From the NCBI GenBank assembly GCA_052033505.1, contig JBPOJN010000003.1:1-58991 (forward strand): DNA of 58,991 bases, written 5' to 3'. Source of the DNA: JBPOJN01 sp052033505. Its GTDB lineage: Bacteria; UBA10199; JACPAL01; GCA-016699445. The notes beneath the pieces are model-generated. The model saw only the letters and a program-made list of their open reading frames with translations, searched no databases and was not told the DNA's origin. Each line of letters begins with the position of its first letter. The first letter of the stretch is position 1. The position numbers and the translations under genes are program-made. Positions 49,403 through 57,504 of this stretch are shown piece after piece.

Positions 49403-52080
49403 TCGAAAATGTACAGGAGTTCCATCTCGACACCGATCAAAGGATAGAGTCGATCAAGGCTTATTTGAAAAACGTCAATGAGCGTATCCTGCGCGGCCAG
49501 GAAGCCCGCGAGGATCCAGCGTTCTTATTGCACCTGCGTTCGGATGCGGTGGATTGCGTATTGGTCGCCCTTTACGACCAGGCTTTACGGGAATTCAAAG
49601 GCTCGCTGCGCGCCGCGCTCGTGGCCCAAGGCGGGTATGGGCGGCGCGAACTCTGTCTGCGTTCCGACATCGATGTGATTTTGCTCTATGAGGGCCGCGG
49701 TGCTGAGGCATTCCTGAAATTTGTGAATCAACACGTCGTGCAGCCTTTATGGGACGCGGGTTTGGAAGTCGGGTTCGCCGTGCGGTCGCTTAAAGATTGC
49801 CGTAAGCTCATGGAAGAAGATTTAACGATTCTGACGGCCCTGCTCGATGCGCGGCACTTGGCGGGAGATGGGGCTCTCACCGTAGAGCTCAAGAAAACCT
49901 TAGATAAATATTTTTCTAAATCCAGGCGTGATGATTTCCGCAAGCGCAAGATCGCCGAGAACAAAGAGCGCCACGAAAAATACGGCGGCGCTGTGTCGTT
50001 GCTGGAGCCGAACGTAAAAGAAAGCGGCGGGGGACTGCGCGACTACCATACGCTGTACTGGCTCGCGAAGGTCTACGACGGCGTGACCGACGACGCAGGC
50101 TTGGTCAAAAAAGGCTACTTGAATGCGTCTGAGCTTTCCGAAATGCAGCGGTGCCTGCGTTTCCTGTGGCGTCTCCGCAATGAATTGCACCGCCGTACCG
50201 GGCGGCGCAGCGATCAATTGATCATGGAATCCCAGGAAGTCGTCTCGCAGACTCTGGGGTACCACAACACCCCGCAATTCTTGGGGGTTGAAATCTTCAT
50301 GCAGGAGTATTACCAAAATACGGCTATCCTGCACCGGCTGACCGAGCGCGCGATCCGTCGCCTCGACCGGCGCGAACCCGGGCTTTTTCCGGCGCCGAAG
50401 ATCCCACTCGAAGACAAGAATTTAAGCATCGTCGACGGCCGCCTGACCTTGGCCCATCAAGACCTTTTCGAACGCGAGCCGATGTATTTGCTGAAAGTCT
50501 TCGAGACCGCGCGGAAGCTCGAGCTTGAATTGGACGACTGGACCCAGGAAAGGGCCGAGGGCTGTTTGCCGCGCATCGACGACGCCTTCCGCGAAAATCC
50601 CGAAGCGATCGCGCTCTTTAAGGACATGCTGTCGCGGCCTTTGGGATTGGGAAAAATGCTCGGCGCCATGAACGACACGAAAGTCTTGGGTACGTTTTTG
50701 CCCGAGTTCGGGAAGCTGCATTTCCGTGTTCAGCACAATCTTTACCATGCCTATACTGTCGACATTCATTCGCTCTTCGCGGTCTCCGAACTGGGGAAGA
50801 TTTTCCGGGGCGATTACGAGAAGGCGCACGGGACGTTGACCCAGATCGTCAAAGACATCGCGACCGACGCCAAGAAAGCGCTGCTGGCCTTCGCGATCCT
50901 GTATCACGATATAGGTAAAGGCGACGGCAAGGGGCACGTCGAGCGCGGCGCGCCGATCATCCGCGAGTCCGCGCGGAAACTACTGTTTTCGGAAGCCGAG
51001 CAAGACATGCTGGAAGCGCTCGAGCGCAGCCATCTCATCATGACGCACGTGGCGTTCCGCCGCGACCTCGAGGATCAGAGCATGATCATCCGGTTCGCAC
51101 GCACCATGCAGAGCCTGGAGTTCTTGGATTTTCTGTACGTCCTGACCTTCTGCGACGTGAAGGCCGCGAATCCCCTCGCGATGACGGAGTGGAAAGCGTC
51201 GCTGCTCGATTATCTTTATTTGAAGACCCGCGAAGTTTTGCAGCACGGGAATTTCACGCGCGAGACCGCTTCCGTGCTCTTGCCTCCGGTCCAGCAGGAA
51301 ATCTTGGGGCTTTTCACAGAAGAGAAAGACCGCCAAACGGCCCGCGATTTTTTCTCGATGATGCCGGCGCGCTACCTGCTCTCGGTTCCGCGTGCGACGG
51401 TCGCCCGCCACGTCAAGCTCTGGGAAGGTTTCGAAAAGAACCCCATTATTTTCGACATCCGCACGCTCGAGAGGGAAGGTTTGCACGAGGTGACGTTGCT
51501 GACCTGGGAGAAGCCCACGCTTTTTTCCGACATGACGGGCTTGTTCGCATCGCATAATCTGAACATCTTAGAAGCCCAACTTCATCTCTCCACGCGCGGC
51601 CATGCCTTGCATATCTTCAAGCTCACGGATCAGGCGGGGGGATTGGTCGACCCGCAGGACGACAAATGGAAGCGCGTGGAAAAAGATTTGATCGAAGTTC
51701 TTCATGGGCGCGTGCGCATCGTGAACCTCGTCGCCGAAAAATTCCGCCCCTCTTTGCTGCGCAAGAAAATCGCACAGGTGAAACCCGCGAAGGTCGGGAT
51801 CGATAACGACGTCTCGGCGTATTATACCGTCATCGACATCTACGCCGAAGACCGCGTCGGATTGCTCTATCAGATTTCGTCCACGCTCGCGGCGCTGGGC
51901 CTCTACGTCGACGTCTCTAAGATTTCGACCAAGCTCGATCAAGTCGCCGACACGTTTTACGTAAAAGACATCTTCGGACATAAAATCACGTCGCAAGAGC
52001 GCTTGAATAAAATCAAAGAGGCTTTGAAGAAGGTCTTGGAAGAAGAGCCGCAACCGGGATGGCGGCCCCTGGCGAATTAG
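49399..52080 (+). CDS. glnD: [Protein-PII] uridylyltransferase
   Basis: Nitrogen sensor that adds and removes UMP on PII. 893 aa. Nucleotidyltransferase domain: VAQGGYGRRELCLRSDIDVILLY with catalytic Asp pair (~residues 80-102); HD domain with YHDIGKGDGKGHVERG and HLIMTHVAFRRD; two ACT domains at the C terminus (EVTLLTWEKPTLFSDMTGLFAS and VIDIYAEDRVGLLYQISSTLAAL) that bind glutamine. Order and length are standard. Starts within the amidase stop (ATGA). Together with the sigma54 activators it fits nitrogen or stress control. Converges with the next minus gene (4-bp overlap). Confidence 0.97.
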   Translation: MIENVQEFHLDTDQRIESIKAYLKNVNERILRGQEAREDPAFLLHLRSDAVDCVLVALYDQALREFKGSLRAALVAQGGYGRRELCLRSDIDVILLYEGRGAEAFLKFVNQHVVQPLWDAGLEVGFAVRSLKDCRKLMEEDLTILTALLDARHLAGDGALTVELKKTLDKYFSKSRRDDFRKRKIAENKERHEKYGGAVSLLEPNVKESGGGLRDYHTLYWLAKVYDGVTDDAGLVKKGYLNASELSEMQRCLRFLWRLRNELHRRTGRRSDQLIMESQEVVSQTLGYHNTPQFLGVEIFMQEYYQNTAILHRLTERAIRRLDRREPGLFPAPKIPLEDKNLSIVDGRLTLAHQDLFEREPMYLLKVFETARKLELELDDWTQERAEGCLPRIDDAFRENPEAIALFKDMLSRPLGLGKMLGAMNDTKVLGTFLPEFGKLHFRVQHNLYHAYTVDIHSLFAVSELGKIFRGDYEKAHGTLTQIVKDIATDAKKALLAFAILYHDIGKGDGKGHVERGAPIIRESARKLLFSEAEQDMLEALERSHLIMTHVAFRRDLEDQSMIIRFARTMQSLEFLDFLYVLTFCDVKAANPLAMTEWKASLLDYLYLKTREVLQHGNFTRETASVLLPPVQQEILGLFTEEKDRQTARDFFSMMPARYLLSVPRATVARHVKLWEGFEKNPIIFDIRTLEREGLHEVTLLTWEKPTLFSDMTGLFASHNLNILEAQLHLSTRGHALHIFKLTDQAGGLVDPQDDKWKRVEKDLIEVLHGRVRIVNLVAEKFRPSLLRKKIAQVKPAKVGIDNDVSAYYTVIDIYAEDRVGLLYQISSTLAALGLYVDVSKISTKLDQVADTFYVKDIFGHKITSQERLNKIKEALKKVLEEEPQPGWRPLAN

Positions 52081-53300
52081 GCGATCGAGGGGATAGGCCG
52101 CGATCCGCTGATACGGCGTCTAAAGCAATAATCGATAACATCGATCATGAGATCGGGGTCGATATCGCGGCTGCCGATGAAAGAAGAATGGGCGTACGTC
52201 GGGCGCAGCTGGTCCGACGATCTTCCCAGCGATCGGAAAATGTCGTAACTCGATTCCGATTTCACAGTATCGTCCTTGGTCGTCACCAGCATCAAGAGGG
52301 GCGGAAGCGTTATTTTCGCTCTTTCGGAAAAAAGCCATTTCCGGTTGGCGGCGATAAGCCTCCTTAAATCCCTCATGTAATAAGGATGATGACGGAAACT
52401 GAAAGCCTTGTGGCGTTCCACCAGGGCTGCGTGTTCCTCCTGCGACATGCCGTTGCGTTGCGGAGTCCTCATTTTTTTGTGCACGTCGTAAAAATGGGAA
52501 ATGCCTTCCAGCATCATGAGGATGACTTTTTTGCCCCAGGAAAGGTCGATCATCGAATTGTCCGCCACGATGCGTTCGATGAAGGGTTCTTCGGGTTTTT
52601 CGAACATTCTCCAGGCGCCGATGAGTTCCGCGAAGGAGAGGCTGGAGGCCAGTGCGGAAACCCGTTTGCCCTGGAGTTGCGGGTCGCAGGCGACGATGTC
52701 TTTCATCACCCCTAAGAACTGATGGGCTTGCCGGATCAGCATCTCCGTGGAGTCGAGGAAGGGCAGGCTTGAATCCACCCGCGAGGAAAGGCCGTGGTTC
52801 ATGCGTTCGTAATTGAAGACAGCGATTCCCGCCTTCACCAAGTTTTCGACGCGCATCAAATCATGGTCCAGATAATGGCTGTATCCGCGCATATCCAGCA
52901 TGACGCCGTGAACGGGCGCGTCCGGGACGAAGCCCACGACGCGTAGGTAGGCGTTGGAGGGCTCGCCTCTCGCATCCACGCCTTGGAAGTAACCGTAGTA
53001 CTTGGGTCCATGGGCGCAGATATTTTGAAAGCGCGCGCTTAAGTAACGTCTCGCGACGTCATCCAACGCCGCAGGCCCAGCCGCATCCGGGATCTGAAGT
53101 TCTTCAGGCAGGGCGCTCTGGTAATAATCAAAAATCCTTTGAGGATAATCCCCTTCGCCTCTTTGAAATCGGGGGGACAGACGGCTGCGTTCTTCCGTTA
53201 ATCCAACGGGATGGTTGGGAAAGAGAGGGGGCTTCACATCTGTGGAGGCGCCAAGGACAAACATTTGTCCGTCTCGAACCTTAAAAGAAGAAGTTGTCAA
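52077..53300 (-). CDS. Putative alpha/beta-hydrolase-like protein
   Basis: 407 aa, recognised only at fold level. HGVMLDMRGYSHYLDHDLMRVENLVKAGIAVFNYERMNHGLSSR resembles the start of lysophospholipase-type hydrolases (RG.S ... VxxxDxxGHGxS); the expected nucleophile elbow is VSALASSLSFAEL (A-S-S-L-S), so the usual Gly-x-Ser-x-Gly is changed. A late TTKDDTV could give the Asp and YAHSSFIGSRDI the His. Whether the triad is active is open. Start: TTG 53300 or ATG 53264, the latter inside a 16-bp palindrome. It converges with glnD. Confidence 0.6.
   Translation of the reverse strand: MTTSSFKVRDGQMFVLGASTDVKPPLFPNHPVGLTEERSRLSPRFQRGEGDYPQRIFDYYQSALPEELQIPDAAGPAALDDVARRYLSARFQNICAHGPKYYGYFQGVDARGEPSNAYLRVVGFVPDAPVHGVMLDMRGYSHYLDHDLMRVENLVKAGIAVFNYERMNHGLSSRVDSSLPFLDSTEMLIRQAHQFLGVMKDIVACDPQLQGKRVSALASSLSFAELIGAWRMFEKPEEPFIERIVADNSMIDLSWGKKVILMMLEGISHFYDVHKKMRTPQRNGMSQEEHAALVERHKAFSFRHHPYYMRDLRRLIAANRKWLFSERAKITLPPLLMLVTTKDDTVKSESSYDIFRSLGRSSDQLRPTYAHSSFIGSRDIDPDLMIDVIDYCFRRRISGSRPIPSIA
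53255..53270. promoter_or_regulatory. 7-bp palindrome at the hydrolase-like gene start
   Basis: GGACAAA-CA-TTTGTCC lies over ATG 53264. If that ATG is the start, an RNA hairpin would bury it; if TTG 53300 is the start, it lies in codons 11-16. A regulatory role is only a possibility. Confidence 0.35.
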
Positions 53301-53379
53301 TATTTTTTAAGTACTTACACATGGTCGTGCAATTCAATTCTCGCGATTCGGCTGGAAGCAAGGTAAAGAACGATGGTTT

Positions 53380-53784
53380 ATGGGTGACTCTTCATCACGC
53401 GCACTCTGGAAGTCTTCTTGGAAAAACGTGCGGTGGTTCGCTCCCGGCGTTCTATTGATCCTCCTGATTTTTCTCCTTCGCGGGAAATTTCTATCCCTGC
53501 TCGCGTTTCTTTTATCTCCCCTCATAGCCTTATTGGATCGCATTCCTGCAGGGTTCTTCGCCGTTTTTTTTCCTGGTTTTCTGATCTTAGCCCTCGGTGC
53601 TTATTACGCCTGGTACATGAAACGCTCCCGCCTCCGCGTCTATGAAACGCTATCACCGCGCATGCGCGAGGAAATCGATCAGGAACGTAAGGCGAGCATC
53701 CAGAGGCGGCAAAAATTCTTGGAAGCCATGAGCCAGGCGGAATTGCAGACGGGTGTCCCGAAACGGGAGCCGTCTGAGCCTTAA
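53380..53784 (+). CDS. Small membrane protein, unknown
   Basis: 134 aa with hydrophobic stretches WFAPGVLLILLIFLL, LLAFLLSPLIALL and GFFAVFFPGFLILALGAYYAWYM, then a charged cytoplasmic tail (RMREEIDQERKASIQRRQKFLEAM). Three membrane segments are likely. No family recognised. Start ATG at 53380; the gene lies in a divergent interval after the hydrolase-like gene, 80 bp before the next small gene. Confidence 0.65.
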   Translation: MGDSSSRALWKSSWKNVRWFAPGVLLILLIFLLRGKFLSLLAFLLSPLIALLDRIPAGFFAVFFPGFLILALGAYYAWYMKRSRLRVYETLSPRMREEIDQERKASIQRRQKFLEAMSQAELQTGVPKREPSEP

Positions 53785-53863
53785 GGCGGACGTTGAATGT
53801 TATGATTGAAAAAGAAAACGAATCAGGACAGAGATCGAGAGTACCGAGATTAGGGAGAACCGT

Positions 53864-54208
53864 TTGAAGATCAAGCTCTGCATCGAGGAAGGTTGCCATA
53901 ACGCCCAGACGACGAAGGATTATTGCCGTCTCCATTACGTCAAGAATTGGAAGTTGATTAAAGAAAAAGAGCAGAAAAAAGCTGCCGAACGCCTGAACAA
54001 ATACGTGGAAGGCATCGTCAAAAAAAATCCGGACCGTTACGTGGACGCGATCCGCCGGGATTTGAAGAATGAAAAAGGCGGCGGCATCCCCGGCTTCCTC
54101 GATAGCCAAGGCGGCGAGACCGAAGAAACGTACGAAGGTACGGGATTTTTTACCGATGAAGAAGGCCTCGATAAAGTGCTGTCGAACATCAAGTTGGATA
54201 AACTGTAG
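53864..54208 (+). CDS. Small Cys/His protein upstream of miaB
   Basis: 114 aa. Starts (TTG) KIKLCIEEGCHNAQTTKDYCRLHYVKNWK: Cys-x4-Cys-x8-Cys-x2-His is a compact metal-binding pattern, placed at residues 5-24. The remainder is charged and helical, with DRYVDAIRRDLKNEKG and an acidic C terminus. No known enzyme motif. The TTG has GGGAG at good spacing. It lies 33 bp before miaB on the same strand; a role in nucleic acid binding is a guess. Confidence 0.7.
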   Translation: MKIKLCIEEGCHNAQTTKDYCRLHYVKNWKLIKEKEQKKAAERLNKYVEGIVKKNPDRYVDAIRRDLKNEKGGGIPGFLDSQGGETEETYEGTGFFTDEEGLDKVLSNIKLDKL

Positions 54209-54241
54209 GCTTAATTCCCATCCTGAGATTTTTTATTTTCT

Positions 54242-55591
54242 GTGACTAAAACTTACTTCGTCAAAACTTTCGGCTGCCAGATGAACGAGCACGACTCCCT
54301 GAAAATGGAAGGCTTGTTGCGCGGGCAGGGCTATGCGGCCGCCGCTTCCGCCCATGACGCCGACGTGTTGGTCATCAATACCTGCAGCGTGCGCGAGAAA
54401 TCCTATCAAAAAGCCGTCTCCGAGATCGGGCGTTCCATCAAAGGCACGAGGGGACGGCGCCGCACGAAGAAGCCCATCGTGGCGGTCGCCGGTTGCGTCG
54501 CGGCGCACGACGGGGATCAGCTGATGAAGCGTTTCTCCGATATCGACATCGTCTTGAGCCCCGATCACGTCTCGAAACTTCCCGAATTGGTCGCCAAGGC
54601 CGAATCCGAAAAAGGCCGCTATGCGCGCGTGGATTTCGCGGACCTGTCGGACTACGAGTTCCCGTCGCCGCTCACTTTTCAGCAGGCGGAAAAAGCGTAT
54701 TCGCCCAAGGCCTACGTCACGATCATGAAGGGTTGCGACAATACGTGTTCGTTCTGCATCGTGCCGTTCACGCGCGGCGCGGAAGTTTCGCGGCCCGTGG
54801 ACGACGTCCTGCAGGAAATTCGGCACCTCCAAAGCCAGGGCGTGCGCGAAGTCATGCTCTTGGGGCAGAACGTGAACTCTTACGGCAAAGACCGCAAAGG
54901 CTCGGGTTTCCCCCATCTCTTACGCCGCATCGACGAAGAGACCGGCATCGACCGCATCCGGTTTACCAGTCCCCACCCGAAAGACCTTTCGAGGGAATTG
55001 ATCTCCGAATACGGGAAAAACGGAAAACTCTGTCCTCACATGCACCTGCCCGTGCAATCCGGCTCGGACCGCGTTCTCAAGCGCATGCGACGTTCCTACA
55101 CGAGGGCCGTTTACCTGCGTAAAATCGACGCCCTGAGGAGTATTTTGCCCGACGTGGCGATCACCACCGATATCATCGTAGGATTTCCGGGGGAGACCGA
55201 AGAGGATTTCGAACAGACGCTATCTCTCGTGCGCGAAGTCGGCTTCGACGCGGGATATTCGTTTTCTTATTCGCCGCGCCCGAAGACCGAGGCCTCCGGC
55301 TTCGCGGATGACGTCGCACCGGAGCGGAAAAGAGAGAGATTCGACCGTTTGCAGGAAGTTTTGAGCGAAGTCGCGTTGGCCCGGAACCAAAAATGGATCG
55401 GCCGTACGGTTCCCGTGTTGGTCGAAGGCGCCTCTCACGACGGCGAAGGACAGTTGACTGGGCGCGATCCCCACGGAAAGATCATTAATTTCCTTGGCGA
55501 GCGCGAATGGACGGGTGCTATACTCGACGTCGAAGTTACGCACGCCACGGCTTTCTCACTCCGCGGACGATTGCAAAACAAGGAGACTTAA
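54242..55591 (+). CDS. miaB: tRNA-2-methylthio-N6-dimethylallyladenosine synthase
   Basis: Radical SAM enzyme that adds the methylthio group to i6A37 of tRNAs reading U-starting codons. KTYFVKTFGCQMNEHDS (UPF0004), NTCSVREKSYQKA and VAGCVAAHDG give the auxiliary-cluster Cys; the radical SAM core has GCDNTCSFCIVPFTRGAE (CxxxCxxC), LLGQNVNSYG and HMHLPVQSGS, and a TRAM domain follows. Start is GTG. 449 aa. Together with RimO it makes two methylthiotransferases in one window. The bifunctional nuclease begins directly after its stop codon. Confidence 0.97.
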   Translation: MTKTYFVKTFGCQMNEHDSLKMEGLLRGQGYAAAASAHDADVLVINTCSVREKSYQKAVSEIGRSIKGTRGRRRTKKPIVAVAGCVAAHDGDQLMKRFSDIDIVLSPDHVSKLPELVAKAESEKGRYARVDFADLSDYEFPSPLTFQQAEKAYSPKAYVTIMKGCDNTCSFCIVPFTRGAEVSRPVDDVLQEIRHLQSQGVREVMLLGQNVNSYGKDRKGSGFPHLLRRIDEETGIDRIRFTSPHPKDLSRELISEYGKNGKLCPHMHLPVQSGSDRVLKRMRRSYTRAVYLRKIDALRSILPDVAITTDIIVGFPGETEEDFEQTLSLVREVGFDAGYSFSYSPRPKTEASGFADDVAPERKRERFDRLQEVLSEVALARNQKWIGRTVPVLVEGASHDGEGQLTGRDPHGKIINFLGEREWTGAILDVEVTHATAFSLRGRLQNKET

Positions 55592-56092
55592 GTGTTTGTC
55601 GAAATGAAGGTGACGGGCCTGACGATCGATCCGTTCACCAACATGCCGATCATCATCCTCAAGGATCTGGACGAGAAGAGCGCTCTTCCGATCTGGATCG
55701 GTTTGATCGAAGCCTCCGCCATCGCGACCGAGCTGGAGAAGATCAAGCTCGCGCGGCCGATGACGCACGATCTCATGAAAAACATCCTGACGAACTTGAG
55801 CATCCAGATCGAAAAGATCGAAGTGAACGATCTCGCGGACAATACGTTTTACGCGCGCATTCATTTGGCCTCCGGCAAGAAGACGTTTGCGATCGATTCC
55901 CGACCGTCGGATGCGATAGCTCTCGCTTTACGCATGAAGGCGCCGATCTTCGTGGACCGGAAGGTTATCGAAAAATCGCGCCAGATCGACCTGAATAAAG
56001 ACGCTTTGAATCCACAGAAGACCGAAAAAGAGAAGTGGGCTGAGTTCCTCGAAAACCTCAATCCCGAAGACTTTGGAAAATATAAAATGTAA
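55592..56092 (+). CDS. Bifunctional nuclease family protein (BFN/DUF151)
   Basis: 166 aa. The core is FVEMKVTGLTIDPFTNMPIIILKD, ALPIWIGLIEASAIATELEKI and RPMTHDLMKNIL, all of the DUF151 (bifunctional nuclease) family; IDSRPSDAIALALRMKAPIFV is the last conserved block. Plant members act as DNases and RNases; the bacterial role is unknown, although the miaB-BFN pairing is frequent. Start is GTG (55592), adjacent to the miaB stop. The next frame (vanZ) overlaps its end by up to 20 bp. Confidence 0.92.
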   Translation: MFVEMKVTGLTIDPFTNMPIIILKDLDEKSALPIWIGLIEASAIATELEKIKLARPMTHDLMKNILTNLSIQIEKIEVNDLADNTFYARIHLASGKKTFAIDSRPSDAIALALRMKAPIFVDRKVIEKSRQIDLNKDALNPQKTEKEKWAEFLENLNPEDFGKYKM

Positions 56093-56483
56093 TCCCGTGT
56101 GGCGTTGGCTGCCGATCGCGGTCTATGCCGCTTTCGTTTTTTATTTGTCGTCGCTTTCGCACCCGCACGTTCCTCATTTTTCCTATTCGGATAAGGTCTA
56201 TCACGTCATTCTCTACGGCGGATGGGGCTTTCTGGTATCCGTTGCCGTTTGGCCGCAGCCGTGCTTTCGGCCCTTGAAGCATTGGAAAAAAATTCTCGTT
56301 GTTTCGACTTTAGCGGCCGGGATTTACGGCCTGACCGATGAGATCCATCAATTGTTCGTCCCGCCGCGGTCGTTCGACCTCTTTGATCTCCTGGCGGACT
56401 TGGTTGGCGGTTTTTTAGGGGGCTGTTTTTATATTCTGATACATTGGGCCTATGAGTCGCAAAAACGACCTTCTTCCCGTTAA
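56073..56483 (+). CDS. VanZ-like membrane protein
   Basis: 136 aa with four hydrophobic segments. WRWLPIAVYAAFVFYLSS, SDKVYHVILYGGWGFLV, GIYGLTDEIHQLFVPPRSFDLFDLLADLVGG and a last GGCFYILIHWA match the VanZ family; EIHQ and DLLAD are the conserved residues. VanZ gives low-level teicoplanin resistance in enterococci, and most relatives are of unknown function. Start: TTG 56073 within the nuclease gene or GTG 56097; both lack good Shine-Dalgarno, so coupling is likely. It overlaps tilS by 32 bp. Confidence 0.85.
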   Translation: MENIKCNPVWRWLPIAVYAAFVFYLSSLSHPHVPHFSYSDKVYHVILYGGWGFLVSVAVWPQPCFRPLKHWKKILVVSTLAAGIYGLTDEIHQLFVPPRSFDLFDLLADLVGGFLGGCFYILIHWAYESQKRPSSR

Positions 56484-57492
56484 GTTCGATGAAACCTTGA
56501 GGCGGTGGTCCCTGCTGAAAGCTGGCGAAACCTGCGTCGTGGCCGTCTCCGGCGGCGTGGATTCCATGGTTCTGCTTCATCTGCTGCTACATCTCCATCG
56601 CCCTGAAAAAAAACGTCCGAAGGTCGTCGTGGCGCATTTTAATCACGGCTTGAGAAAAAATTCCGTCCGCGAAGAGGCCTTCATCAAAAAAATCTGCCGC
56701 GAATGGAAAGTCCCGTGTCGGATCGGTCGGGCCCGCGGGAAAATAAAGAACAACGTCGAATCCCGCGCGCGCGATCTGCGCTACGCTTTTTTGGAAAAAG
56801 TAGCGCGCGAGGTCAAATCCGAAAAAATCCTGACGGCCCATCATGCCGACGATCAAGTGGAGACGTTTCTGATCCGGTGGCTGCAGGGCGCTGGGCTGAA
56901 AGGCCTTTCGGGCATCTCGCTCCAAAGACCTTGGGCGAAGGGGCTGAGTCTCGTGCGTCCGATGCTTCTGTGTTCGCGCAGCGGCATCGAAAGCTACGCG
57001 CGGTCGCATGGGATCGTCCACATCGTCGACGAGTCGAACGATTCGCCGAAATTTTTGCGCAACCGCGTAAGGCGTCTTGCGAAGGCGTTGAAAAAAGAAA
57101 ACCCGAACCTGCCGGAACGCGCCGCGATCAATTCGCTTTTTTTAAAAGCCGACGAAGCGTTCTTGGATCGCGTCACCGGCGACGTCTTCCGCCGTATCGT
57201 CGCCACTAACCGATCTTCGTATAAAATAACCGTAGCCGCCTACCGTTTGTTGGAACCCGCGGTTCGTTACCGTCTTTTGCAGCGCATGGCCCGGCACGCG
57301 TGCGGGCAAGACCATTTCAGTCTTTCGGCGGCCGCCATCTTGAAGCTCGATGATATCGGGATGGGCGCGAATGAACGGGCGGATTACGGTCTCTCCTCGG
57401 GTTTGGGGTTTCGGAAGCGGAAGGGAAGCCTGGAAATTTCCATGCTGAAATCCCTGGGAAAACCCATTGCCCCTCGAAAATCAGCGTGTTAG
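56452..57492 (+). CDS. tilS: tRNA(Ile)-lysidine synthase
   Basis: Converts C34 to lysidine in the minor tRNA-Ile so that AUA can be read. PP-loop ATPase motif VAVSGGVDSMVLLHLL at residues ~28-43, then VVAHFNHGLR, LTAHHADDQVETFLIRWL and GLKGLSGI; the C-terminal part is short for the family (346 aa), with a substrate domain of about 140 residues. The genes around (vanZ upstream, ftsH downstream) repeat the typical tilS-ftsH linkage. Start ATG 56452 lies within vanZ. Confidence 0.95.
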   Translation: MSRKNDLLPVKFDETLRRWSLLKAGETCVVAVSGGVDSMVLLHLLLHLHRPEKKRPKVVVAHFNHGLRKNSVREEAFIKKICREWKVPCRIGRARGKIKNNVESRARDLRYAFLEKVAREVKSEKILTAHHADDQVETFLIRWLQGAGLKGLSGISLQRPWAKGLSLVRPMLLCSRSGIESYARSHGIVHIVDESNDSPKFLRNRVRRLAKALKKENPNLPERAAINSLFLKADEAFLDRVTGDVFRRIVATNRSSYKITVAAYRLLEPAVRYRLLQRMARHACGQDHFSLSAAAILKLDDIGMGANERADYGLSSGLGFRKRKGSLEISMLKSLGKPIAPRKSAC

Positions 57493-57504
57493 CTTTATTT
57501 TCCT

